The position numbers and the translations under genes were made by a program. A stretch of DNA of 63,798 nucleotides from Nocardioidaceae bacterium (GTDB taxonomy: Bacteria > Actinomycetota > Actinomycetes > Propionibacteriales > Nocardioidaceae): the NCBI GenBank assembly GCA_017744365.1, contig JAGIBL010000011.1:1-63798 (forward strand), in the 5' to 3' direction. Within the stretch, counting starts at the first letter, position 1; each line of letters starts with the position of its first letter. Shown in pieces: positions 41,900 to 50,420 of the stretch. The notes beneath the pieces are model-generated. The model saw nothing but the letters and a program-made list of their open reading frames with translations, did no database searches and was not told the origin of the DNA.

Positions 41900-42522
41900 C
41901 AGAGCAGCCCGCGCTCGCCGAAGAACGCGACCAGGTCGGCGACGGTCTCCGCGGTGGGCCGCGGCTCGTAGCCCAGCTCGGCGCCGGCCTTGGTGCGGTC
42001 CACCACCGGGCTCATCGCCACGTTCTCCAGCGCCGCCGGCGCGAACGACTCCGAGCCGAACCGGCGCGCGACGGGGTCGACGAACGGCGCCACCGTCTCC
42101 AGCAGCCGCACCGGCAGCTTCCCGCGGGCCGCGTCCAGCAGGGCCTGGTTCATCCGGGAGAGCCGGTCGGGGTGGTCGGCCGGGCCGTAGATGCCAGTGG
42201 GGTTGCAGACCAGCGCGTCCAGGCCGGCGTCGACGACCTTCCGCAGCTCGACCTCGCCGTGGTACTTGGACCGGTGGTAGACGGGCAGCCGCGGGTCGGC
42301 CGCACGCGCCGAGCCCTCGTGCACGGTGCCACCGCGCGCGTAGTGGTAGGAGGCCAGCGAGCCACAGCTCACCATCCGTCGTACGCCGGAGCGCAGGGCC
42401 GCCCGCGCGACGGTGCCGACACCCTCGGTGTTCACCCGCCAGGCGACCGGGTCCTCCTGGCGCAGGCTGATGACCGCGACCAGGTGATGGACGACCTCGA
42501 CGCCGGTGACCGCGACCTTCAC
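41899..42522 (-). CDS. shrunken NAD-dependent epimerase/dehydratase (two apparent internal deletions)
   Basis: 207 residues against about 330 for intact relatives. It starts VKVAVTG then jumps straight to VEVVHHLVAVISL, missing the glycine-rich NAD loop and about 60 residues. A second jump follows ARGKLP, going to VRLLETVAPFVDPVARRFG and skipping about 60 more. The catalytic YHRSK and KAGAELGYEPRP tail remain. Both apparent losses keep the frame, and the overlaps with both neighbours (4 nt and 1 nt) are intact. Either a degenerate gene or a repurposed fragment; NAD binding seems impossible. Confidence 0.75.
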   Translation of the reverse strand: MKVAVTGVEVVHHLVAVISLRQEDPVAWRVNTEGVGTVARAALRSGVRRMVSCGSLASYHYARGGTVHEGSARAADPRLPVYHRSKYHGEVELRKVVDAGLDALVCNPTGIYGPADHPDRLSRMNQALLDAARGKLPVRLLETVAPFVDPVARRFGSESFAPAALENVAMSPVVDRTKAGAELGYEPRPTAETVADLVAFFGERGLL

Positions 42523-44093
42523 GAGCGGTAGCTCCGGCCGCGCTCGTCGCGAGTCCACAGCGGGTCGTCCACGTCGGTTCCCTGGGCGCGCAGCTCGCGC
42601 TTGAGCACCTTGTTGGTCGCCGTGGTCGGCATGGTCTCGGCGATGCGGACGAACCGCGGCCAGGCCTGCGGGGAGAGGTCGGGCTGCTCGGCGAGGAACG
42701 TCTCGAGCTCGGTGGGCTTCAGCGACGCCTCCTCGCGCAGGACCAGCGTGGTCATCAGCTGGTCGCCGGTGTTCGGGTCCGGGACCGCGTAGACGGCTGC
42801 CTGGCTGATCGCCGGGTGTCGCAGCAGCAGCGCCTCGATCGGCGCGGCGGCCAGGTTCTCGCCGTCGACGCGCAGCCAGTCGTCGGTGCGGCCGGCCAGG
42901 AACACGAAGCCGTTCGCGTCCCGGTAGGCGAGGTCGCCGGACCAGTACATGCCGCCGTCGAGGCGGTCGGCGGTGGCCTGCTCGTCGTTGTAGTACCCGG
43001 CGAAGAAGCCGGCGCCCTGGGTGTTCACCAGCTCGCCGACGCACTCCTCGAGGTTGGTCACCCGGCCGGTCTCGTCGACGACCGCGCGCGGGCACTCGGT
43101 CCTGGTCTCCCGGTCGTAGACCGCCACGCCGTCGAACGGCTGGCCGATCGAGCCGAGCGGGGTGTCCTCGGTGCGGGTGATGATCACCGCGGTCTCGGTC
43201 GAGCCGAAGCCGTCGTCGACGCGGCAGCCGAAGCGGCGGCCGAACTCGGCGATGTCCCGGTCCGAGGCCTCGTTGCCGAAGGCGATCCTCAGCGGGTTGT
43301 CCGCGTCGCCGGGCTTCTCCGGCGTGGCGAGGACGTAGGCCAGCGGCTTGCCGACGTAGTTGAGGTACGTCGCGCCGAACCGCCGTACGTCGTCGAGGAA
43401 CGCGGTGGCGCTGAACCTCCGGGCCAGCGCCAGGGTGGCGCCGCTCGCCAGCGCGGGCGCCAGCCCGGCCATCACCGCGTTGGAGTGGAACAGCGGCATC
43501 GCGCAGTAGCAGACGTCCTCCGCCCCGAGCGCGTACTTGTCGGCCAGGACGCTGCCGGACATGGCCACCATGAAGTTCGCGACCTGCACCGCCTTGGGCT
43601 CACCGCTCGTGCCCGAGGTGAAGATCAGCATGAACGTATCCATGGTGCTGACCTCGGGGAAGCCCTCCACGGACCGGTCGGCGGCGCCGACCAGCTGCTT
43701 CCAGGCGGCGCTGTCGGTGTCCACGAGGCGGGCACCGCCGAGGTCGAGGCCGTCGAGCAGGGGCAGGTGCTCGGTGTCGGTGAGCAGCACCTGGCAGTCC
43801 GCACGCCGTACGTCGGCGGCGAGCGCCTCGCCACGGCGGGTGGCGTTGATGCCGACGCTGACGTGAGCCCCGACCGCGCCGGCCAGCAGCGCCCGGACCA
43901 GCTCGGGGGTGTTCTCCATCAGCACGCCGACGTGCAGCGGACGGTCGGGCGCGGCCCAGCCGGCCAGCACCCGGGCCCGGGCTGCCGCGTCCCCGGCCGT
44001 CTCGCGCCAGGACCACTGCCGGTCCTCGAAGGCGAGGCCGGTGTCGTCGTTCTGGGCCAGCGCGTGCACCCACTGCTGCACGGTGTCAGCCAC
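42519..44093 (-). CDS. acyl-CoA synthetase (AMP-forming), FadD-like
   Basis: 524 residues, GTG 44093 overlapping the hydrolase stop by 8 nt. AMP-binding motif LIFTSGTSGEPKAV, then GFGSTETAV and YWSGDLAYRDANGF, and the C-terminal lysine region TNKVLKREL. Activates a carboxylic acid to its CoA ester via an acyl-adenylate. It feeds the acyl-CoA steps of this F420/FMO locus; the branch resembles mycobacterial FadD17-type enzymes (inference). Confidence 0.92.
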   Translation of the reverse strand: MADTVQQWVHALAQNDDTGLAFEDRQWSWRETAGDAAARARVLAGWAAPDRPLHVGVLMENTPELVRALLAGAVGAHVSVGINATRRGEALAADVRRADCQVLLTDTEHLPLLDGLDLGGARLVDTDSAAWKQLVGAADRSVEGFPEVSTMDTFMLIFTSGTSGEPKAVQVANFMVAMSGSVLADKYALGAEDVCYCAMPLFHSNAVMAGLAPALASGATLALARRFSATAFLDDVRRFGATYLNYVGKPLAYVLATPEKPGDADNPLRIAFGNEASDRDIAEFGRRFGCRVDDGFGSTETAVIITRTEDTPLGSIGQPFDGVAVYDRETRTECPRAVVDETGRVTNLEECVGELVNTQGAGFFAGYYNDEQATADRLDGGMYWSGDLAYRDANGFVFLAGRTDDWLRVDGENLAAAPIEALLLRHPAISQAAVYAVPDPNTGDQLMTTLVLREEASLKPTELETFLAEQPDLSPQAWPRFVRIAETMPTTATNKVLKRELRAQGTDVDDPLWTRDERGRSYRS

Positions 44094-44973
44094 GAGGCGC
44101 CACCTTCCGCGTCAGGAACGAGACCGCATGCGCGACCGCTGCCTCGTGGAACGGCTTGCCGGGGAACAGGTCGAAGTGGTCGCCCGGGTAGTGGCGCACC
44201 TCGGCGCGGCCCTTGAACGCGGCCTTCATCGCGGCATGCGGGGGAGCGCTGCGGTCGAAGTCGGCGACCTGCACCAGCAGCGGCGCGGTGACCCTGGCCG
44301 CGGCGGCCGCGGGCTTGCGGCTGCCGAGCTCGAGCCCGACGTCGGCGTGCACCTCGTTGCGCCAGGTCGGACCGGCGATGGACAGGTAGTCCTCGTAGGC
44401 GCCGGGCAGGGTGAGTGCGCCGACCTCGCCGGGCCGGGCCGCCAGCGGCATCAGCACCGGCTTGCGGGAGACGCGGCTGCGCACGCCGAGACCGGTCGCC
44501 TTGAGCAGTTCGGAAGGCCGGTGGCTCCTGGTCGCGTGCGCCGCCGCGGCGAGGCCGTCGACCATCGGCACCACCGCGACGACCGCGGCGACGTCGTTGC
44601 GGTCGGCGGCCACCCGGAGCACGTGCCCGCCGGCCAGCGAGACGCCCCAGAGCACGATCCGCCGCGGGTCCACCCCGGGCAGCCGCGCAGCCGCATCGCA
44701 GGCGGCGTGGAAGTCGGCGACCTGGTCGTCGAGCCGCACCCGCTGCCGCGGGGTGCCGTCGCTCTCGCCGAAGCCGCGGTAGTCGAAGGTGAGCACGTCC
44801 AGGCCGGCGTCGGCGAAGGCCTTCGCGAACGGCTCCAGGCCCGAGTCCCGGGTGCCGCCGAGACCGTGGCCCATCACGACGACCGGGCGACCCTCCGGTC
44901 CGGTCAGGGCGTCGCTCGAGGAGGGAACGTGCGTGGCGGCGCAGCGGGTGCCCGACGAGAGAAAGGTGGTCAT
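44086..44973 (-). CDS. alpha/beta hydrolase
   Basis: 295 residues. HGLGG oxyanion loop, DYRGFGES, nucleophile elbow GVSLAGGH, Asp in VADFDRS and the catalytic His in YPGDHFDLF. Likely an esterase, lactonase or similar; after monooxygenation of a ketone, hydrolysis of an ester or lactone would be the next step. ATG 44973 overlaps the TetR stop by 4 nt. Confidence 0.9.
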   Translation of the reverse strand: MTTFLSSGTRCAATHVPSSSDALTGPEGRPVVVMGHGLGGTRDSGLEPFAKAFADAGLDVLTFDYRGFGESDGTPRQRVRLDDQVADFHAACDAAARLPGVDPRRIVLWGVSLAGGHVLRVAADRNDVAAVVAVVPMVDGLAAAAHATRSHRPSELLKATGLGVRSRVSRKPVLMPLAARPGEVGALTLPGAYEDYLSIAGPTWRNEVHADVGLELGSRKPAAAAARVTAPLLVQVADFDRSAPPHAAMKAAFKGRAEVRHYPGDHFDLFPGKPFHEAAVAHAVSFLTRKVAPRG

Positions 44974-45593
44974 GCGTCTGCTCCGGTTCCGTAGATGCTG
45001 CGCAGCCAGATCGAGACCAGCGCCTCGACGTGCTGGTCGGTCTCGGGCCCGTCGCCGCGGGCGCGGCGCTCCATGGCCCGGTCGTTGAGGTCGAGGAGGA
45101 CCCAGGCCAGGGCGTCCGGGTCGGCTCCGGGCGCCGCCGTACCGGAGGCTCGCTCGGCGCGGATCATGTCGGCGACCAGCGGTACGAACGAGCGGCGGTC
45201 GCGCTCCCAGAGCTCGCGCACCCCCGCGTGCCGGCCGCGGGCGTCGAGCATCGCCTTGTAGAGGTGCAGGTGCCGGTCCAGCGTGTCGAACAGCCCGCGG
45301 ATGGTGGCCTCGATCCGCTCGCGCGGAGTGCCGGCCTGGCCCACCAGGGCGGTGGTGATCTCGGCGGCGTCGGCGTACACCTCGTCCATCAGCGCGGCCG
45401 CGGCGAACTCCTTGTTCTCGAAGTAGAAGTAGAACGCCGAGCGGGTCACGCCGGCGCGCTTGGACAGGTCGGCGACGTTGATCTCGTCCAGGTCCACGCC
45501 GTCGCGGAGCAGGTCGTCGAGCGCACCGAGCAGCGCGGCCCGGCGCTCGTCGCCACGACCGGGAGGACGGCGGTCCAGGGGACTGATGCTCAT
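44970..45593 (-). CDS. TetR-family regulator (EthR-like context)
   Basis: 207 residues. HTH LDEINVADLSKRAGVTRSAFYFYFENKEF is typical and similar to EthR-type proteins that control flavin monooxygenases. ATG 45593 overlaps the FMO stop by 4 nt, so it is embedded in the operon it probably controls. Likely binds the palindrome between the FMO and the divergent SDR. Confidence 0.9.
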   Translation of the reverse strand: MSISPLDRRPPGRGDERRAALLGALDDLLRDGVDLDEINVADLSKRAGVTRSAFYFYFENKEFAAAALMDEVYADAAEITTALVGQAGTPRERIEATIRGLFDTLDRHLHLYKAMLDARGRHAGVRELWERDRRSFVPLVADMIRAERASGTAAPGADPDALAWVLLDLNDRAMERRARGDGPETDQHVEALVSIWLRSIYGTGADA

Positions 45594-46921
45594 CGGACTG
45601 CCGCCCTGGCGAGGCCGGCCGGCAGCTCGCGCGCCCGCAGGTCGTGCTCGTAGAGGAAGTAGTCGGTCTGCTGCTTGTGCCGGGGGCTCTCCACCATGTG
45701 GTCGAGGTACTTGTGCTCCTCCGCGGTGATCGTCGCCTCCATCTCCGCCTCGCTCGGCAGCGCGTAGTGCCCGGTCAGGTAGGCCGCGACGAGCCGGGTC
45801 TGGGCCTCGACGAACGGGAACAGCGTCGGCGTCGCCTGGGCGAACCCGACGAAGGCGAGGTCGTCGAGCCCCGGCTTGAAGATCCGCTTGTAGAGCCGGA
45901 TGTGGTTGCCGGGTGCGCTGATGAAGTCGGGGTCGAAGAACGGGAAGGTGATCTTGTAGCCGGTGGCGTAGATGACGACGTCGAACTCCTGGCTGGTGCC
46001 GTCCGCGAAGTGGACCCGGGAGCCGTCGAGCAGGGTGACGTTCGGCTTCGCGGTCAGGTCGCCGGAGCCCAGCCGCAGCGGCAGCTCGACGGACTGGGTC
46101 GGGTGCGCCTCGAAGAAGCCGTGGTTGGGCGTGGGCAGCCCGTAGTTCTCGGGCCGGCCGGAGATGAACGGCTGCCCCCACTGGGCGAGCTTGCGCTGCC
46201 ACGCCATCGGGACGTACGGCGAGGTCTTGAAGTACTTGTCGGCGGGCTGGCCGGCCAGGTACTTCGGCACGATCCAGGCGCCGGAGCGGGTGGAGATCAC
46301 CACCTCGTTCTGCGTCGCCTTCGACGACAGCTCGACCGCGATGTCGGCCGCGCTGTTGCCGATCCCGACGATGAGGATCCGCTTGCCGAACAGGTCCAGC
46401 GGCGTGCGCGGGTCGATGTAGGCGTGCGAGTGGATCGACTCGCCGCTGAACTCGCCGGGGAAGTCGGCGACGAGGGGATCCCAGTGGTGCCCGTTGGCGA
46501 CGGCGAGGAACTCGTAGGCCCGGGTCGAGCCGTCCTGCAGGTCGAGCTCCCAGCCACCGCCGTCGAGGTGCCGTGCCTGCACCACGCCGTTCTCGAACTC
46601 GATGTTCGCCTTGAGGTCGAACGCCTCGGCGTAGGACTCGAGGTAGTCCTTGATCTGGGTGTGGTGCGGGAAGTCCGGGTAGTGCTCCGGCATCGGGAAG
46701 TCCTTGAAGGACAGCTGGTGCTTGGAGGTGTCGATGTGCAGCGAGCGGTAGGCGCTGCTGTGCCCGTTCGGGTTGCCGAAGGCCCAGTTGCCGCCGATCC
46801 GGTCCGAGGACTCGAAGCAGGTGGCGTCGATGCCGTAGTCGGTGAGCATCTTCAGCATCGTCAGGCCGCTGATCCCGGCGCCGATGACGGCCGTCCTCGG
46901 GCTGGAGGAAAGGGGTGACAT
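45590..46921 (-). CDS. flavin-containing monooxygenase
   Basis: 443 residues from ATG 46921. FAD motif VIGAGISGLTML (about 12-23), GGNWAFG, the FMO fingerprint FSGESIHSHAY (F-x-G-x3-H-x3-Y, not the Baeyer-Villiger variant ending in W), NADP motif IVGIGNSAADIAVEL and YATGYKITFPF. Class B enzyme that uses NADPH and O2. First gene of the operon; leaderless start 6 nt after TACGTT. Confidence 0.93.
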   Translation of the reverse strand: MSPLSSSPRTAVIGAGISGLTMLKMLTDYGIDATCFESSDRIGGNWAFGNPNGHSSAYRSLHIDTSKHQLSFKDFPMPEHYPDFPHHTQIKDYLESYAEAFDLKANIEFENGVVQARHLDGGGWELDLQDGSTRAYEFLAVANGHHWDPLVADFPGEFSGESIHSHAYIDPRTPLDLFGKRILIVGIGNSAADIAVELSSKATQNEVVISTRSGAWIVPKYLAGQPADKYFKTSPYVPMAWQRKLAQWGQPFISGRPENYGLPTPNHGFFEAHPTQSVELPLRLGSGDLTAKPNVTLLDGSRVHFADGTSQEFDVVIYATGYKITFPFFDPDFISAPGNHIRLYKRIFKPGLDDLAFVGFAQATPTLFPFVEAQTRLVAAYLTGHYALPSEAEMEATITAEEHKYLDHMVESPRHKQQTDYFLYEHDLRARELPAGLARAAVR

Positions 46922-46927
46922 GGCGCC

Positions 46928-46971
46928 AACGTAGAGGCTAAGTTGACACGCGTCAATCAAAACCGACGAGT
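46928..46971. promoter_or_regulatory. divergent FMO/SDR promoters sharing one palindrome
   Basis: TTGACACGCGTCAA (46943-46956) is a 14-bp palindrome. Its minus strand gives -35 TTGACG for the FMO (17 bp to TACGTT, 46928-46933); its plus strand gives -35 TTGACA for the SDR (17 bp to ACGAGT, 46966-46971). One bound repressor would close both promoters. Confidence 0.75.
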
Positions 46972-46984
46972 GTCAGGAGATCGG

Positions 46985-47701
46985 ATGAGCACGACCGTGG
47001 TGATCGGCGGAGGGTCCGGGATCGGGGCCGCCACCGTGCGCGACCTGGAGGCGCACGGGCACACCGTCGTCGTCGCCGACGTGAACCCGCCGGACGGAGG
47101 AGTGCGGGTCGACGTGACCGACGAGGCCCAGGTGGCCGCGCTCTTCGAGCAGGTCGGGACCTTCGACGGCGTGGTCAACTGCGCCGGGGTGAGCACGCTG
47201 AGCGCGGTGGTCGAGCACGACGCGGCCGAGTTCCGCCGGGTGCTCGACGTCTGCCTGACCGGCGCCTTCCTGGTGCTCAAGCACGGCGGCGCCCGCATCG
47301 CCGACGGCGGCGCGCTGCTCACGCTCTCCTCGCTCAACGCCCGCCAGCCCGGCACCGGGATGGCCGCCTACTGCTCGGCCAAGGCGGGGCTGGTGATGCT
47401 CTCCCAGGTGGCCGCGCTCGAGCTCGCGCCGCGCGGGGTCCGGGTCAACACGGTCTCGCCCGGCCTGGTGGTCACGCCGCTGACCGCGCCCGCGATGGAC
47501 ATCCCCGGCATCCGCGAGTCCTACCTGGAGAACACCCCGCTCGGCCGCAGCGGCGAGCCCGAGGAGGTCGCCGCGCTGCTGCGGTTCCTGCTCTCCGACG
47601 ACGCCCGCTGGATCACCGGCGAGAACGTCGACGTCAACGGCGGCGCGCACCTGCTGCGCTACCCGGACCTGCACGGCCTCGTCATGAAGGCGTTCGCGTG
47701 A
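46985..47701 (+). CDS. SDR-family oxidoreductase
   Basis: 238 residues from ATG 46985 (AGGAG upstream). VIGGGSGIGAATV cofactor loop, NCAG, Ser in TLSSLNARQ, and YCSAK catalytic Tyr-x3-Lys, ending NGGAHLL as in classical SDRs. Alcohol/ketone interconversion in the divergent catabolic locus. Its stop overlaps the next SDR start by 4 nt (GTGA). Confidence 0.92.
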   Translation: MSTTVVIGGGSGIGAATVRDLEAHGHTVVVADVNPPDGGVRVDVTDEAQVAALFEQVGTFDGVVNCAGVSTLSAVVEHDAAEFRRVLDVCLTGAFLVLKHGGARIADGGALLTLSSLNARQPGTGMAAYCSAKAGLVMLSQVAALELAPRGVRVNTVSPGLVVTPLTAPAMDIPGIRESYLENTPLGRSGEPEEVAALLRFLLSDDARWITGENVDVNGGAHLLRYPDLHGLVMKAFA

Positions 47702-48504
47702 GAGCCCGGACGGCGCCGGCCGGCTGGTACGACGGCCAGGTCGCGATCGTCACCGGTGGCGGGTCCGGGATCGGCGCCGCGCTGGTCCGCTCCCTGCGTA
47801 CGGCGGGGGCGACCGTGGTCGTCGCGGACCTCGAGCCCGGCGCGGACGGGGTGAAGCTGGACGTGACGGACGCGGCCGCGGTGCAGGAGCTCGTGGACGA
47901 CGTGGTGCGCGAGCACGGGCGCCTGGACCTGCTGTTCAACAACGCCGGGATCAGCCTCATCGGCGAGACCCAGGACCTGAGCCTGGCGCAGTGGAACCAG
48001 ATCATCGACGTGAACATCCGCGGCGTCGTCCACGGTGTCGCGGCGGCCTATCCGGTGATGCTCCGCCAGGGCGGTGGGCACCTCGTGAACACCGCGTCGA
48101 TGGGTGGCCTGATGGCAGCCGGTCTGCTCACGTCGTACGTGATGACGAAGCACGCCGTGGTCGGGCTCTCGCTCGCGCTGCGCTCGGAGGCGGCCGCGCA
48201 CGGTGTCGGGGTGACCGCGATCTGCCCGGCGGCGGTGGAGACGCCGATCCTGGACAAGGGCGAGTTCGGCCGGGTCCGCGGGCGTGACTACTTCCTGAAG
48301 GGGCAGGGGATCCGCAGGCCGCTCGACCCGGACGTGCTGGCCGCGCGCACGCTCGCCGCCGTTGCCGCGGGGGAGGCGCTGGTGGTCGAGCCGGTGCAGT
48401 CCCGGGTGGCGTGGCGGCTGCAGCGGATCGCGCCGGGATTCACGCAGCGGGCCTCGGTGAAGTTCGTGGCGAAGCAGCGGCAGCTGGCCGCAAGGAGGAG
48501 CTGA
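47698..48504 (+). CDS. SDR-family oxidoreductase
   Basis: 268 residues from GTG 47698. TGGGSGIGAALV loop, NNAGIS, ASMGGL and YVMTK (Tyr-x3-Lys). Has a C-terminal extension of about 40 basic residues typical of the large-substrate SDRs. Translationally coupled to the preceding SDR, suggesting two sequential oxidations or reductions. Confidence 0.92.
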   Translation: MRARTAPAGWYDGQVAIVTGGGSGIGAALVRSLRTAGATVVVADLEPGADGVKLDVTDAAAVQELVDDVVREHGRLDLLFNNAGISLIGETQDLSLAQWNQIIDVNIRGVVHGVAAAYPVMLRQGGGHLVNTASMGGLMAAGLLTSYVMTKHAVVGLSLALRSEAAAHGVGVTAICPAAVETPILDKGEFGRVRGRDYFLKGQGIRRPLDPDVLAARTLAAVAAGEALVVEPVQSRVAWRLQRIAPGFTQRASVKFVAKQRQLAARRS

Positions 48505-48507
48505 GCG

Positions 48508-48987
48508 ATGGAGAGCAAGAAGCGCCCCGACGGCCTGGACTCGCCGATCGTCCCGACGATGATGAAGCACGCCGGTCGGCTGCACGTGCGGGTCTACCGG
48601 GCCACCAACGGCCGGATCGGCGGGAAGTGGCGGATCGGCGCCGGCTGGAAGAAGCCGGTGCCGACGCTGCTGCTCGACCACGTCGGCCGCAAGTCCGGCA
48701 CCCGGTTCACCACGCCGCTGCTCTTCCTCGACGACGCCCCGGACGTGGTGGTCGTGGCCAGCCAGGGCGGCTTGCCGAAGAATCCGCAGTGGTACGCGAA
48801 CCTGCTCGCCCACCCGGAGACCCAGGTTCAGATCCGCGGGGAGAAGCGCGCCGTCCGGGCCCGCACGGCGACGGCCGACGAGCGCGCGGCACTGTGGCCA
48901 CGGCTCGTCGACCTCTACGCCGACTTCGCGAGCTACCAGGCCTGGACCGACCGGGAGATCCCCGTGGTCATCCTCGAGCGGCGCTGA
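48508..48987 (+). CDS. Ddn-family F420-dependent nitroreductase-like protein
   Basis: 159 residues, ATG 3 nt after the SDR stop with AAGGAGG upstream. Split-barrel signature VPTLLLDHVGRKSGTRFTTPL, GGLPKNPQWYANLLAHP and WPRLVDLYADFASYQ are those of deazaflavin-dependent nitroreductases (Ddn). Likely an F420H2-dependent quinone or enone reductase. Overlaps the convergent PepSY gene by 20 nt. Confidence 0.92.
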   Translation: MESKKRPDGLDSPIVPTMMKHAGRLHVRVYRATNGRIGGKWRIGAGWKKPVPTLLLDHVGRKSGTRFTTPLLFLDDAPDVVVVASQGGLPKNPQWYANLLAHPETQVQIRGEKRAVRARTATADERAALWPRLVDLYADFASYQAWTDREIPVVILERR

Positions 48988-50308
48988 CGCGCCGTACGAC
49001 CTGGTCCAGGAGCAGCACCGCCAGCAGGGTGATCCCGAAAAGCGGCAGCAGCACGCCGAGCACGACCAGGCCGCCCGCGAGCCACCACGTCGTCCGGATC
49101 GGCAACCGGCCTCGCGGTGCGCCGAGGGAGCCCGCGGGCCGGCGCCGCCACCACATCACCGGACCCGTGACGCACAGCGTCAGCACCAGCACGCAGAACA
49201 GTGCGGAGGCCCAGAACGAGACCAGCCCGAGGCTGCGGCCCTCGTGCAGCCCTATGCCCTGGGCGACCACCTTCGCGGGCAGCGGGTAGTCGCCGAACCC
49301 GTACGACGCGCGCACCTGCCCGGAGTACCGATCCACGTGCACCGTCCTCTCCCGCGACGGATCAGCGAAGGCGTCGCCGATCACCGAGTAGACGCCGCGG
49401 TCGCCGGTGGGCAGCACGATGTTCAGCGGGTGGCGCAGTCCTTCGCGCTCGGCGGCCGCGACGGCGGTGTCCACGCTGGCGACCGAGGTGCGGTCCCCAC
49501 CGGAGGACGGCACCGGCGCAGCCCCCTGCGCCCAGGGCACCTGCACGGCATGGCTGTGCGGGAGCGACTCGTCGAGCCGCGAGCCCGGCTTCGACAGCGC
49601 CCCCGGGTCGGCCGACCAGAGCGAGCTGCTCCGCGACGTCGCGAGCTGCTGGGCCTTGTCGCCCCAGAAGCCGGTCCACGGCAGGCCGGTGACCACCATG
49701 GCGAGCAGGCCGGCGCCGGCGACCGCGCCCACCAGCCCGTGCCGGTGCCGCAGCGCCGCGCCCGCCGCCCGTTTCGCGAGGCGTCGCAGCCGGGCGCGAC
49801 GCCCGGAGACGAAGAGGACGTAGCCGGTCAGCGCCATCACGATGCCCCAGCAGGCGGCCACCTCGATCAGCCGGTCGCCGAACCTGCCCGCCATCAGGTC
49901 GGCGTGCAGCCGGACCGCGTACCCGGACAGGGTGGTGTCCGGGTTCAGCGAGCCGAGCACCTTCGCCCGCCACGGGTCGACGAACACGTCGGTGGTGCTG
50001 CCGTCCTCGCGGGTGATCGAGAACGCGGTGCTGTCGTCGCGGTCGCGGCCCTCGCGGACCAGGGTGACCTCGGCCTCCGGGTACGCCTTCTCGACGGCGG
50101 CGAGCTGGGCCGAGACCGGTTGCTGGTAGCGCTCGCCGGCGGGCTGGTCGGCCCGCATCACGTCCGCGTGCAGCATCGGCTCGAGCTGGAAGCGGAACAG
50201 GTAGATCAGCCCGGTCGCGGCGAGCAGCGCGAAGACCGGGATCACCAGGAAGCTGGCGTAGAAGTGCCAGCGCCAGAAGGCTCGGAAGAGCCCTGAGGTC
50301 TTGGACAT
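48968..50308 (-). CDS. PepSY-domain membrane protein
   Basis: 446 residues from ATG 50308 (GAGGAG upstream). Four membrane helices typical of the PepSY_TM iron-uptake family, with an external domain containing two PepSY motifs (AVEKAYPEAEVTLV and SVDTAVAAAEREGL). Conserved His in the helices could carry heme or metal. Probably takes part in iron reduction, heme or copper handling. Divides the catabolic locus from the membrane/MOSC pair. Confidence 0.9.
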   Translation of the reverse strand: MSKTSGLFRAFWRWHFYASFLVIPVFALLAATGLIYLFRFQLEPMLHADVMRADQPAGERYQQPVSAQLAAVEKAYPEAEVTLVREGRDRDDSTAFSITREDGSTTDVFVDPWRAKVLGSLNPDTTLSGYAVRLHADLMAGRFGDRLIEVAACWGIVMALTGYVLFVSGRRARLRRLAKRAAGAALRHRHGLVGAVAGAGLLAMVVTGLPWTGFWGDKAQQLATSRSSSLWSADPGALSKPGSRLDESLPHSHAVQVPWAQGAAPVPSSGGDRTSVASVDTAVAAAEREGLRHPLNIVLPTGDRGVYSVIGDAFADPSRERTVHVDRYSGQVRASYGFGDYPLPAKVVAQGIGLHEGRSLGLVSFWASALFCVLVLTLCVTGPVMWWRRRPAGSLGAPRGRLPIRTTWWLAGGLVVLGVLLPLFGITLLAVLLLDQVVRRVSAARG

Positions 50309-50420
50309 GGGTGTGCTCCTCGGGAACAGCAGCCGTTGTGCGACTGCGGATGCCGCGCCGGCAGTCGCGGGCGCGGTGGGGTGCGAGCAGCGCGAAGGGG
50401 CCGGCCGAGGGGCCGGCGGC

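Noticed and set aside
42523-43095. N-terminal extension of the shrunken epimerase that could restore a full-length protein
   Set aside because: The upstream in-frame residues are Arg/Ala/Gly-rich shadow of the CoA ligase and contain no Rossmann loop.
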